The position numbers and the translations under genes are program-made. The notes under the pieces are model-generated. The model had not been told where the DNA came from. It made no database searches and worked only from the letters and a program-made list of their open reading frames with translations. 35,066 nt of DNA from a virus. Each line of letters starts with the position of its first letter. Within the stretch, counting starts at the first letter, position 1. Shown here in pieces: positions 21,893 to 35,066 of this stretch. Where the stretch lies: the IMG/VR virus record IMGVR_UViG_3300037189_006437, positions 1 to 35,066 of that record; one strand, given 5' to 3'.

Positions 21893-23678
21893 AGGCGGCG
21901 GCGGCGGCGGCAACAGAGTCGAACGGTCTGAGGTTAGCCAGTCTAACATCCCGGAATACGCACGTCCGTATTTCGAAGGGATGATGCAGCGGGCGCAGGG
22001 CGCTCTTACGAAGCCCTATATCCCCTATGGGTACACCCAGAACCCTACAACGGGCGTAGTTGAGAAGGCGGTTGACCCCACTACCGGCCAGCCTGTTAGC
22101 GCGCAGCGTATTGCTGATTTTACTCCCGAGCAGCAGACTGTCCAGCGTGAGGCTCTTGGTCTTCGGGGTCCGGGCGAGTTTAACACTGCTCAGAATCTGG
22201 CTACTACGGCAGGACTTGGGGCGCTCTCCGCTGGCCAATATAACCCGGGTCAGTTCCGCGCACAGCAGATCGGCATGCCGCAGCTTCGTGACCTTGGCAT
22301 GGGCGGTCCAGAGCTTGTGCAGGTCGGCCAGTTTGACGCACCCCAGATGGGTGCTGCCCAGACCGGCTTCCGCCCCGACATTCAAGCCTTCCAGATGGAG
22401 GGTGCCCGAGACGTTGGCGCACAGGGCGTATTCGCCCCCACGATGGAAGCAGCCCGCACCTCTTATGGCGAGCAGCCGCTTGAGCAGTTCCGCATGGCAG
22501 CACCGCAGCAGTTCGGTGTCCGTGAAGCCCAGCAGTACATGTCGCCGTTTATCAGCGCGGCGCTTGAGCCGCAGATGCGCGAGGCGATCACCAGTGCACG
22601 GCGCGGTCAGGTAGCCCAAGACCTTGGTGCCGCACGGCAGGGGACTTATGGCGGCAGCCGCCAGCTTCTAGCCTCCATGGAGCGTGAGCGTAACCTTGGG
22701 CAGCAGCTCGGGGATATTCAGGCGCGTGGTATGCAGAGCGCCTTCGAGAGTGCACAGGCCCAGTTCGAACGCGACCGCGCAGCGGGTATGACCGCTGGTC
22801 AGCAGAACCTCGAAGCTGCGCTTCGGCAGCAGCAGCTTGGCACCCAGACGGGTCTCCAGTCGGCACTGGCGAACCTGTCGAACGAGCAGCAGGCTCGGGT
22901 CAACAACCAAGCGATGCAGTTCCAAGCTCAGGGCATGAACGCCGAGCAGGCGATGCGTGCTGCCTTGGCCAATCAGGGTGTGGACGTCACGCGGGGGCAG
23001 GCCAACCTTCAGGCGCGTATGCAGGCGCAGCAGCTTGGGGCACAGACCGGCGCTCAGCTGGCTCTGGCAAACCTCGACGCCGCCTCGCAGGCCAATGTGC
23101 AGAACCTAGCAGCGCGGCTCCAGACGCAGGGGCTCAGTGCCGAGCAGGCGATGCGCGCAGCTCTGGCCAACCAGCAGGCGCAGCTCACCACGGGTCAGCA
23201 GAATCTTCAGGCTGCGCTTGAAACGCAGCGCCTTGGGGCACAGACGGGCCTTGAAGCCCTCCGGGCCAACCAGCAGGCGGACCTTGAGCGTCAGCGTATG
23301 CGAGAGCAGTCGCGCCAGTTTGGTGCGCAGCAGGCGTTGTCTGGCTTTGGGCAGGCAGGGCAGACGGCACAGACCCTCGCCAATCTTGGTGCAGTGCGGC
23401 AGCAGCAGGACCTTGCGCGCCTTGGCTTCCAGCAGCAGACGGCAGCGCAGAACCAAGCGCTTAACCAGCAGTTCCTCGACATGGCGTATCAGGACTTCCT
23501 GCGCGAGCGCGACTACCCGCTGGAGATGCTCCAGCAGTACAGCAGCCTACTTCGTGGCGTTCCGGTCGAACTGAACACGACGAGGACGACCTATGCCCCG
23601 ACCCCGGGGATTGCGCAGCAGCTTCTTGGTAGCGGCCTCAGTGCCGCCAGTATCTACAATATGATGGGGGGAAGGTAA
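21885..23678 (+). CDS. Putative internal virion protein 2, Gln/Ala-rich with hendecad repeats
   Basis: This 597-residue protein begins MAKGGGGGGNRVERSEVSQS and has a helical conserved segment (MSPFISAALEPQMREAITSA, then RRGQVAQDLGAARQGTYGG). From residue 303 it carries 66-residue tandem repeats in which hydrophobic residues recur every 11 positions, for example AALRQQQLGTQTGL and AEQAMRAALANQ. This implies a long, gently right-handed coiled coil. The C-terminus (FLRERDYPLEMLQQYSSLLR, then STYAP-like NTTRTTYAPTPGIA) resembles internal core proteins. It is probably part of the ejection channel or core stack. The assignment rests on order and architecture. Confidence 0.6.
   Translation: MAKGGGGGGNRVERSEVSQSNIPEYARPYFEGMMQRAQGALTKPYIPYGYTQNPTTGVVEKAVDPTTGQPVSAQRIADFTPEQQTVQREALGLRGPGEFNTAQNLATTAGLGALSAGQYNPGQFRAQQIGMPQLRDLGMGGPELVQVGQFDAPQMGAAQTGFRPDIQAFQMEGARDVGAQGVFAPTMEAARTSYGEQPLEQFRMAAPQQFGVREAQQYMSPFISAALEPQMREAITSARRGQVAQDLGAARQGTYGGSRQLLASMERERNLGQQLGDIQARGMQSAFESAQAQFERDRAAGMTAGQQNLEAALRQQQLGTQTGLQSALANLSNEQQARVNNQAMQFQAQGMNAEQAMRAALANQGVDVTRGQANLQARMQAQQLGAQTGAQLALANLDAASQANVQNLAARLQTQGLSAEQAMRAALANQQAQLTTGQQNLQAALETQRLGAQTGLEALRANQQADLERQRMREQSRQFGAQQALSGFGQAGQTAQTLANLGAVRQQQDLARLGFQQQTAAQNQALNQQFLDMAYQDFLRERDYPLEMLQQYSSLLRGVPVELNTTRTTYAPTPGIAQQLLGSGLSAASIYNMMGGR
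22791..23310 (+). repeat. 198-base tandem repeats coding hendecad units
   Basis: Units start at 22791, 22989 and 23187, each 198 bases (66 codons, six blocks of 11); the third is incomplete. Conserved positions include GQ-NLQA, LGAQTG, ALANL and AEQAMRAALANQ. The exact 198-base register shows tandem duplication, while the sequence differences show it is not recent. Confidence 0.85.
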
Positions 23679-23684
23679 GCTACA

Positions 23685-25079
23685 ATGGAAACCAAGCCCT
23701 ATAGCCTCCAGTCCCCGGAGCAGATCGCCAAGGACTATGGCGGTAACAAGCAGCGCATTGCCGAGGCGATGCAGCTTGGGATCATCGACCCGACTGCGGG
23801 TACGATGGCGGGTATGTTCATCGACCGGATGCGCATGGCGCAGCAGCAGGAGGCGGCTCCCCAGCAGACGGTTGCGCAGCAGGTCTTTACTCCGCCCGCG
23901 CCTCCGATGGGCGCGATGCCTCCCGCTGGTCTTGGTGCTACTCCGCAAGCCGCAGCTATGCCCCCGATGCCGGGCGGCGCTCCGATGATGGCTCCGCCTG
24001 CACCTCCGCCTCCGCCCGCGCCTCCGATGGGCGTTCCGGGTATGGCTGCTGGTGGCCTCACCACGCTCCCGCTTCCTGACGATATGTTCAACGAGCCCGA
24101 TGTCGGTGGCTACGCTGCTGGTGGTATTGTTGCGTTTCAGGCAGGTGGCGGAGTTGATGATGAGGAGGGGATAACCGCCCCCGCACCCGGGTTCCCCAGC
24201 AGGGACACCATTGCTGCTGGCCGGAAAGCAGCCGAATCCGAGCCGCCCGAGCCTAAGGTGATCGCTGCGCCGGGTATAGATTTCCCGAACATGACCGAAC
24301 TTGGCGGCTACTACTCGGATGCAGGCTCTAACCTGCGCCAGATGAATGAGTTGAGTCCGTACAACACGGCAGCGGCGGAAGAGTATGTCGCTTCTCTCCG
24401 AGAGCAGCTCAGCCCCGAGGCGCGGCGCGCACGCCAGCAGGAAGACATGTGGTCTATGCTGGGCCAGATCGGTGCGCGCATGGCGTCCACCCCGGGTTCG
24501 CTGCTCCAAGCCGTTAGTGCAGGTCTGGGTGAAGCCGTACCAACCACCGCCGCAGCTGCGCGTGAGCGTCGTGCGGAAGAGCGCCAACTGAGGGAGTCGA
24601 TCCTTGGTGAAGAGCGCACGGGCAACCGTGAGCGGGCAGAGCGCTTTGCTGTAGCACGCGACATGCTGAACAGTTTCAACAGCCTTGATGAAGCCCGGAA
24701 GGACCGTTCGTTCAACGCACTCTTCCAGTCGCTTACTCTCAGGCAGCAGCGCGAGCTTGAGCTGGCGAAAATGGCTACGGACCGCGAACTAGGCCGTATG
24801 GGCCTTGCGGGCACTTTGGGATCGGCAAGAATCACCGCGACCGCCGGGTTGGAGCGTGAGCGTACGGCGCTAACAAACACCATTATCGGCCTGATAAACG
24901 AAGAAATTGCGCCGGGGGGTGCGCAGGAACTACCGTACATGGCTGCGGTCCGGAACGGAACTGTAGATGACTTCATAGCCAACCGTAGTGCTGTCTATAG
25001 TCGCATGTTCGGGGTTTCCTCCACCCCACGTCTGGGTATACCTACACCCCCAGCTGGTGCTGTACGTCCCCGCGAATAA
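23685..25079 (+). CDS. Putative internal virion protein 3, Pro-rich N-terminus and helical C-terminus
   Basis: The 464-residue protein begins SLQSPEQIAKDYGGNKQRIA, then has a Pro/Met/Ala-rich region (about 65-120, with PAPPPPPAPPMG). Two [YM]AAGG elements follow (GMAAGGLTTLPLPDDMFNEP and GYAAGGIVAFQAGGG). The second half is charged and helical: SLREQLSPEARRARQQEDMW, ARERRAEERQLRESILGEER and SLTLRQQRELELAKM. This type is recurrent between the hendecad protein and the giant protein in related gene orders as I recall them. Internal virion or scaffold-like roles are possible. It begins 6 bases after the previous stop. Confidence 0.6.
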   Translation: METKPYSLQSPEQIAKDYGGNKQRIAEAMQLGIIDPTAGTMAGMFIDRMRMAQQQEAAPQQTVAQQVFTPPAPPMGAMPPAGLGATPQAAAMPPMPGGAPMMAPPAPPPPPAPPMGVPGMAAGGLTTLPLPDDMFNEPDVGGYAAGGIVAFQAGGGVDDEEGITAPAPGFPSRDTIAAGRKAAESEPPEPKVIAAPGIDFPNMTELGGYYSDAGSNLRQMNELSPYNTAAAEEYVASLREQLSPEARRARQQEDMWSMLGQIGARMASTPGSLLQAVSAGLGEAVPTTAAAARERRAEERQLRESILGEERTGNRERAERFAVARDMLNSFNSLDEARKDRSFNALFQSLTLRQQRELELAKMATDRELGRMGLAGTLGSARITATAGLERERTALTNTIIGLINEEIAPGGAQELPYMAAVRNGTVDDFIANRSAVYSRMFGVSSTPRLGIPTPPAGAVRPRE

Positions 25080-25095
25080 CTGGTAGAGCTTCTCC

Positions 25096-31239
<6,144 letters not shown>

Positions 31240-31248
31240 GAATAGAAA

Positions 31249-31279
31249 AACCCCCGGCTGAGTGAGGCAGCCGGGGGTT
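31249..31279 (-). terminator. Intrinsic terminator for the - strand replication block
   Basis: A 12-bp stem, AACCCCCGGCTG (31249-31260) with CAGCCGGGGGTT (31268-31279), has a 7-nt loop. Read on the - strand it is followed by TTTTTCTATT, a proper U-tract. On the + strand there is no T run after the stem (TTGGGAGGG). It therefore mainly stops transcription coming from the right, before it would run antisense into the giant gene. Two smaller inverted repeats (31286-31300 and 31303-31319) lie beside it in the 94-base convergent gap. Confidence 0.85.
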
Positions 31280-31333
31280 GGGAGGGATGTGATGCACATC
31301 GTGGAAGGAGCAAACTTCCGGGGGCGGGTATAG

Positions 31334-31528
31334 TCAGATTCGCCAGACCCGTAAACCCCTTATGCCATCTTCTATGACATATTTGACCAAGACCTTGAGG
31401 CGCAGCCGCCCCACAACCACCATAAGTTGTGTTTTGGCCCGGTCCTGATCGAGGCAGGGGAAGAAGAGCGATGTGCCCTTTTTGAAGGCCCGCCAGTTGA
31501 CGTCATAGATAACGCCCTCAAGCATCAT
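31334..31528 (-). CDS. Small conserved phage protein downstream of the primase
   Basis: The 64-residue protein starts MMLEGVIYDVNWRAFKKGTS and continues LFFPCLDQDRAKTQL and VVGRLRLKVLVKYVIEDGIR, ending GLRVWRI. Its two tandem ATG codons overlap the primase stop by up to 11 bases, showing coupling. A mixed alpha/beta basic protein of this size after a primase may be a DNA-binding or accessory protein. I recall similar short proteins ending RGLRVWR in aquatic phages, but no function. The second ATG (31525) is an alternative start. Confidence 0.7.
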   Translation of the reverse strand: MMLEGVIYDVNWRAFKKGTSLFFPCLDQDRAKTQLMVVVGRLRLKVLVKYVIEDGIRGLRVWRI

Positions 31529-34361
31529 CGGCGGGCGCTTCCTTGGTGTAGTTCTCGACGTCCACGAAATCCTCGTCCAGCTTGAACCAGAGGCAGTGGA
31601 TGTTGTCCCCCGAGACCGACATACCCTTGGAGAGACGCTTGCCCCCGCGCCTCACCAGACGCCCCTGCTTCTCCAGCCGGTCGAGGGTCTGGCCGTAGTT
31701 GATCTGGAACTTGACGCAGTACTCCTTGAACTGCTTGGCGATCACGAACATCAGCTTCGTGTCCGGCTCGATGCGGATGAGCAACTCACCCTTTGGTTCG
31801 CGCACAGGAGCCGAAGGCAGGTTGGTGCGCCGGTCCACCTCGTCATTGACGACGAGGATGTTCTGCATATGCCGATAGAGGTAGTCACCGATGACCTGCT
31901 CCGGACCATCAAGGGGCGCTTCCGTCTCGACCCGCAGCCGTTCGATCAGCCCGCACGACCAGTTGTAGATGCGCGCCATATCCCAATCAATCAGCTCGCA
32001 CTGCTTGGCGAAGAGGCCACCCTGAAGGTTGGAAGCAACCGTGGCCGACCAGAACCGCTCCTTGGGCAGAAGGTCCAGCTCCCGGTCGATCTTGGCTTGC
32101 ATGGCGAGGCACTGCGCCTCAGCGTACTCCAGATGGTTGAGCAGGTGGCGGATGTAGATCGGCCCCGCGTGCCCATAGTTGGAGAACAGGACCTGATCGA
32201 ACAGGTGTTTGGCATGGGCCGTATTGATCGCGTCCACGAGCCCGATGGGGTACTCGATCAGGCGCATCAGCTCGCCCTCAGGATTGTTCTTCAGCACCGA
32301 CAGCTTCTCAGCGAACGACGCGTTCGAGGTCGAGACCGTGATGCTCTGCCACGTGGTGTTGTTCTCGCGCAGCTCGTTGGAGCCCGCCATCATGCGCTCC
32401 TTCCCCTTGCCGTTGGCCAAGATGTAGAGGAGGTCTGAATATTCCTGCGGGGAAGCGTTGGTGAGCTCGTCCATGGTGGGGGGCAGATTGTTCAAGACGC
32501 CGACCCACTGGAGCCGCCCGTTCATGGTGTCCATCTCTTTGAGGCGCAGCTCCTTCGGGTGCCCGTAGACGCTGTTGACCATATTGAGGATGGTGGTCTT
32601 GCCCGTGCCGGAGCGCGGGTTGAACAGGTTGATGATGGCCCCGGTCTGGTTGAAGAACTTGAGCAGCGGCGAGCCGAACGCGCTGAGCGCAGCGAACGCC
32701 TGTGCTTCCATGCCCTCTTGCCCGAACAGGCTCCACACTTCCTTCCAGTTGTCGAGGGACCCCTTGGGGCCGATGAATTTGGCCAGCTTGCTGGTGGCCT
32801 TAGAGGGAGGGGAGTAGATGTTACCTTCGACGGTGATTTCCTGATCGCCAAGGACGAACCGGCTGTTGCCGTCCACCCAGCCAAACTGCTGTCTCATGAT
32901 CTCTGCCTTCTGCTTGTCCTGTAGTTGCTCTGCTGACTTGAAGACGTAATCCATCAAAATCTCGAACTTCTTGCCGTAGCTGTAGACCCCGTTGGCGGAG
33001 AGCAGCTTCCGAAGCTCATCCTTCTGGGTGACCTTCGACATGGGAACCGAGAATTCACGGATGCCATCCTGTGGTAGATGCACCCGCATAAACGCTGAGT
33101 CCCCGTCATTCGGGTCGTACATCCGCTTCACGATGTAGAAGTCGTTGGCGTAGACCATGATGGGCTCCGCCTCTTCGCCGTTCTCCATCTTCGCGCCCTT
33201 GCGCCACACGCCGCCATCCTCGCCCCGGTAGAAGGGGAAGGGGAACTTGGGGATGTCGATGTGCTCGACCACACCCGGCTCGACCTCGACCTTGAGGAAG
33301 TCCTCGCTGGACTCCTTGACCACCTTACCCAGCTCCTTGGGTCCCACGATCTTGTCGAAGTGGGGGCAGCCATCGCACAGGCTGGGGTCCACGCTGCGGA
33401 ACTTGGCGCAGCTAGTCGCCTTCCGGATGGTGGCTACCTTCTTGTCCACGGTCTCCGGGTCGTAGTCCGGATGGCCATTAGACATCATGTGCACCGCTGT
33501 GTCGGCGTCCTCGCACATGGCAGCCACCGAGAGCGCATAGAACCACTCGTAGTAGCTGATGCTGGCCCGGTTGGTGTACGCGTGTAGGAGCTGGTTACAG
33601 CCGTCCCCCTTGGCGGTGCGGGTCATGATGCGCTTGAAGTTGTAGCCCACCCCGCTCATCATCGCCTTCTGGCGCGGGGTCATCTCGAAGTTGTCGTCAA
33701 AGATCGACGACTGCTTCTTGACCCCAAGGACTGAGCGCATCTCCTCAATGGTCGTCACGTCCCCAACATGGAGAAACTCGACCGGGCGTGGCTCTTCTTC
33801 CTTGAAGTTGAACGTGCCGGGGACGCGCAGGATGCGCGCCACTTCGAACACAGCGTTATCGACGTAGAAGTTCTGGGCGCGGCACACGTCTTTGAAACGC
33901 TCAGCCACGGCCTCCCAGTCGCGCCGGGAGACTTCCTGCTCCAACGGCCAGTAGGCATGGATGCCACCGCCAGAGCTTACTAGGGTAGGGGGAGGGAGAC
34001 CGACGGTTTTGCAGAAGGTCATCAGGGCGCGCAGCCCCGCCTTCTGGTCCACGTAGCCATCGGGTCGGCCAGTCTTCGGATTGGGTTCGGCCTTGCTCGG
34101 GCCGCAGTCCACATCGAGCCAGAACGCCTTGAGACCAAGGACGTTCTCCTTCTTGCGGTTATCCCCCGTCCTGTACTTCGCCACCCCGAAGAACACGTTG
34201 CGCCCCGCTCGGACGTACTGCTCGATGAGGGCATCTGCCTCTTCTCGCGTAGCCACAAGCTCCTGACGAACGTCGGCGCTCTTTCCCGTACCCTTGATAC
34301 CCGTGATGGCGAACCAGCCTTCCGCTGGCTGCACTAGGGTCAAGAGGTCAGGTTGTTGCAT
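31518..34361 (-). CDS. Primase-polymerase (archaeo-eukaryotic type) fused to DUF927 helicase domain
   Basis: ATG 34361 gives 947 residues; GTG 34373 and TTG 34376 are alternatives and no strong Shine-Dalgarno decides. The N-terminal AEP-type core shows LDVD (82-85, metal-binding acids), SSGGGIHAYW (129-138) and RILRVPGTFNFK (176-187). A Cys/His cluster (C318, C329, C332, H334) may bind zinc. The C-terminal half carries a DUF927-type ATPase: Walker A NPRSGTGKTT (581-590) and an acidic MDE (630-632) after LPPT. Together these would synthesise primers and unwind DNA at the phage fork. It is the only replication enzyme in the window and lies downstream of a helix-turn-helix gene. Confidence 0.85.
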   Translation of the reverse strand: MQQPDLLTLVQPAEGWFAITGIKGTGKSADVRQELVATREEADALIEQYVRAGRNVFFGVAKYRTGDNRKKENVLGLKAFWLDVDCGPSKAEPNPKTGRPDGYVDQKAGLRALMTFCKTVGLPPPTLVSSGGGIHAYWPLEQEVSRRDWEAVAERFKDVCRAQNFYVDNAVFEVARILRVPGTFNFKEEEPRPVEFLHVGDVTTIEEMRSVLGVKKQSSIFDDNFEMTPRQKAMMSGVGYNFKRIMTRTAKGDGCNQLLHAYTNRASISYYEWFYALSVAAMCEDADTAVHMMSNGHPDYDPETVDKKVATIRKATSCAKFRSVDPSLCDGCPHFDKIVGPKELGKVVKESSEDFLKVEVEPGVVEHIDIPKFPFPFYRGEDGGVWRKGAKMENGEEAEPIMVYANDFYIVKRMYDPNDGDSAFMRVHLPQDGIREFSVPMSKVTQKDELRKLLSANGVYSYGKKFEILMDYVFKSAEQLQDKQKAEIMRQQFGWVDGNSRFVLGDQEITVEGNIYSPPSKATSKLAKFIGPKGSLDNWKEVWSLFGQEGMEAQAFAALSAFGSPLLKFFNQTGAIINLFNPRSGTGKTTILNMVNSVYGHPKELRLKEMDTMNGRLQWVGVLNNLPPTMDELTNASPQEYSDLLYILANGKGKERMMAGSNELRENNTTWQSITVSTSNASFAEKLSVLKNNPEGELMRLIEYPIGLVDAINTAHAKHLFDQVLFSNYGHAGPIYIRHLLNHLEYAEAQCLAMQAKIDRELDLLPKERFWSATVASNLQGGLFAKQCELIDWDMARIYNWSCGLIERLRVETEAPLDGPEQVIGDYLYRHMQNILVVNDEVDRRTNLPSAPVREPKGELLIRIEPDTKLMFVIAKQFKEYCVKFQINYGQTLDRLEKQGRLVRRGGKRLSKGMSVSGDNIHCLWFKLDEDFVDVENYTKEAPADDA

Positions 34362-34377
34362 CACATCACTCACCAAT

Positions 34378-34391
34378 GCGGGAAACCCCGC
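34378..34391 (-). promoter_or_regulatory. Short palindrome in the leader of the primase gene
   Basis: GCGGG (34378-34382) and CCCGC (34387-34391) form an inverted repeat with a 4-base centre, between the helix-turn-helix gene and the primase. On the - strand an A-rich stretch and TAGATAAT lie just upstream and could be a -10 element, though no good -35 is visible. It might be an operator for the adjacent regulator or a weak leader hairpin. The evidence is weak. Confidence 0.25.
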
Positions 34392-34416
34392 TCATTATCT
34401 ATTTTTTGCGAAAGCC

Positions 34417-34644
34417 TCAGTCGAGGGTAGTCAGGTAGGCCCGGATTGCATCGCAGGTTTTACCCCTTGGCTCCCTCACCCCAAGGAACCAGCTATACAC
34501 CGTTTGACGTGTGACCCCAAAGGTCTCCGAGATTTTGGAGACCGGGATGTCCCGGGCGAGACACGCTCGCCCGAGTTGCACCCCAAGAAGGTTACCGTCG
34601 GCCCCCTTAACAGCCTCGGCTACCCGGATACTGTAGCCGCGCAT
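34417..34644 (-). CDS. Small helix-turn-helix DNA-binding regulator
   Basis: The 75-residue protein has a recognisable HTH: IPVSKISETFGVTRQTVYSW, with the turn around FGVT and recognition helix TRQTVYSWF, followed by LGVREPRGKTCDAIRAYL. The N-terminal part (MRGYSIRVAEAVKGADGN) is short. It would bind DNA and could control the early/replication operon; a palindrome lies directly downstream. Its ATG is two bases after the stop of the gene upstream on the - strand, so they share an operon. Confidence 0.8.
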   Translation of the reverse strand: MRGYSIRVAEAVKGADGNLLGVQLGRACLARDIPVSKISETFGVTRQTVYSWFLGVREPRGKTCDAIRAYLTTLD

Positions 34645-34646
34645 AC

Positions 34647-35066
34647 TCAGTCCTCATCCTCGTTATCAAGCCATTCGCTGAGGACCGAAGCCAGTTCCGG
34701 CTTCACCTCGGCAGTCGCCTTGGGCTTAGCGGCCCGCTTGACCGGGGTGGCTTCCACCTCTTCCTCATCGTCATCACCGAACGGGTTGGCCGGTGCGGCA
34801 GCAGGAGCAGCCTCGATGGCCAGCGGCTTCTGGGCGGCAGGAGCCTTGGCACCATCCACGGCCCCCACGGTCAGCTTGGTATACCGCTCGGTCTCGGGGT
34901 CATCCTGCGCGGCGTCCACAAGTCCGGCTTCTACCTCGGTCAGGTGGCGGATAGGCTTGAACCCCACCTTGATGGTGTCGGCGTCTTCGTCGTAGATGAT
35001 GCGGGTCACGACCGTGTCCAGCGCTTCGTTGCTGGCGAGGAGGAACTTCTTGTAGCCCTCGAAGCC
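34647..35066 (-). CDS. Partial early-region protein with acidic C-terminal tail
   Basis: The frame is open to the right edge, so the N-terminus is missing; 139 residues are visible. The fragment starts GFEGYKKFLLASNEALDTVV, then TRIIYDEDADTIKVGFKPIR and a folded end near KLTVGAVDG. A linker rich in Ala, Pro, Lys and Glu (about 75-125) follows, with a final acidic stretch LSEWLDNEDED. A folded domain, a flexible linker and an acidic tail is the layout of single-strand DNA-binding proteins, and the location upstream of the primase would fit. I do not recognise an OB-fold, so that remains a guess. Confidence 0.65.
   Translation of the reverse strand, partial: GFEGYKKFLLASNEALDTVVTRIIYDEDADTIKVGFKPIRHLTEVEAGLVDAAQDDPETERYTKLTVGAVDGAKAPAAQKPLAIEAAPAAAPANPFGDDDEEEVEATPVKRAAKPKATAEVKPELASVLSEWLDNEDED

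Noticed and set aside
31286-31319. tRNA or small RNA gene in the convergent gap
   Set aside because: Only short inverted repeats are present; no cloverleaf or anticodon stem can be drawn.
31596-32438. 280-codon open frame on the + strand opposite the primase
   Set aside because: It is the reverse-complement shadow of conserved DUF927 sequence, and the sense strand shows clear Walker motifs.
34279-34301. GIKGTGKS near the primase N-terminus, fitting the GxxxxGKS P-loop pattern
   Set aside because: It precedes an AEP primase core, is not followed by a Walker B, and the real ATPase P-loop is SGTGKTT at residues 584-590. It is probably chance.

Overview
This window is part of the genome of a tailed, probably short-tailed (podovirus-like) double-stranded DNA phage. 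The evidence is wall-to-wall, mostly overlapping genes, a capsid-to-tail gene order on the + strand, and a convergent replication block on the - strand. There are no rRNA, tRNA, transposon or cellular housekeeping genes. Many of the small proteins resemble, from memory, families common in uncultured aquatic phages. The DNA is GC-rich with GC-biased third codon positions. A small lipoprotein, a GH19 endolysin and a membrane-anchored coiled-coil protein fit a Gram-negative host, but nothing in the window identifies the host. Both ends are cut inside genes, so the terminase, portal and most replication genes lie outside.

Layout of the + strand. 1-781: C-terminal part of the major capsid protein, followed by a strong intrinsic terminator. 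831-1809: a short regulatory gap and two beta-rich, probably head-associated proteins. 1813-2547: a glycosyltransferase. 2547-4558: a run of very small, mostly Lys/Gly-rich proteins plus one membrane/coiled-coil protein. 4555-7492: two tail-adaptor-type proteins with a zinc-ribbon protein, two more tiny basic proteins and minor structural proteins between and after them. 7492-12006: a 982-residue tail fibre with ten VGIGT-type repeats, a polyglycine adhesin-like protein and two small tail-tip proteins. 11999-13753: a lysis cassette with a lipoprotein, two related two-helix membrane proteins (one carrying an EF-hand), a GH19 endolysin and a one-helix membrane protein. 13806-19841: further tail proteins, including a fibre with a self-cleaving S74 chaperone domain and a large tail-nozzle-like protein. 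19851-31239: an ejection (internal virion) protein block of four large proteins with a GNAT-like acyltransferase among them, ending in a 2047-residue PLxRFG-type giant.

Layout of the - strand, read from the right edge: a partial protein with an acidic tail, a small helix-turn-helix regulator, a primase-polymerase/DUF927 helicase fusion and a 63-64-residue protein. This block ends in a hairpin terminator that has a U-tract only on the - strand.

The most notable finding is at 26540-26767. A 75-codon gene with its own Shine-Dalgarno sequence and stop lies inside the giant ejection gene in another frame. In this stretch the codon signature belongs to the small frame (third-position GC 66/75 by hand count), while the giant frame reads through it as a Gly/Ala/Pro/Val linker with only about 23/75 GC at its third positions. 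This looks like a gene overprinted by, or converted into, the linker that joins two ejection-protein modules. Other points of interest are a 16-bp near-identical motif in the only two sizeable + strand gaps, a recurrent [YML]AxGG peptide motif in seven virion-cluster proteins, a 66-residue hendecad tandem repeat in an ejection protein, and the paired holin-like proteins with an EF-hand.
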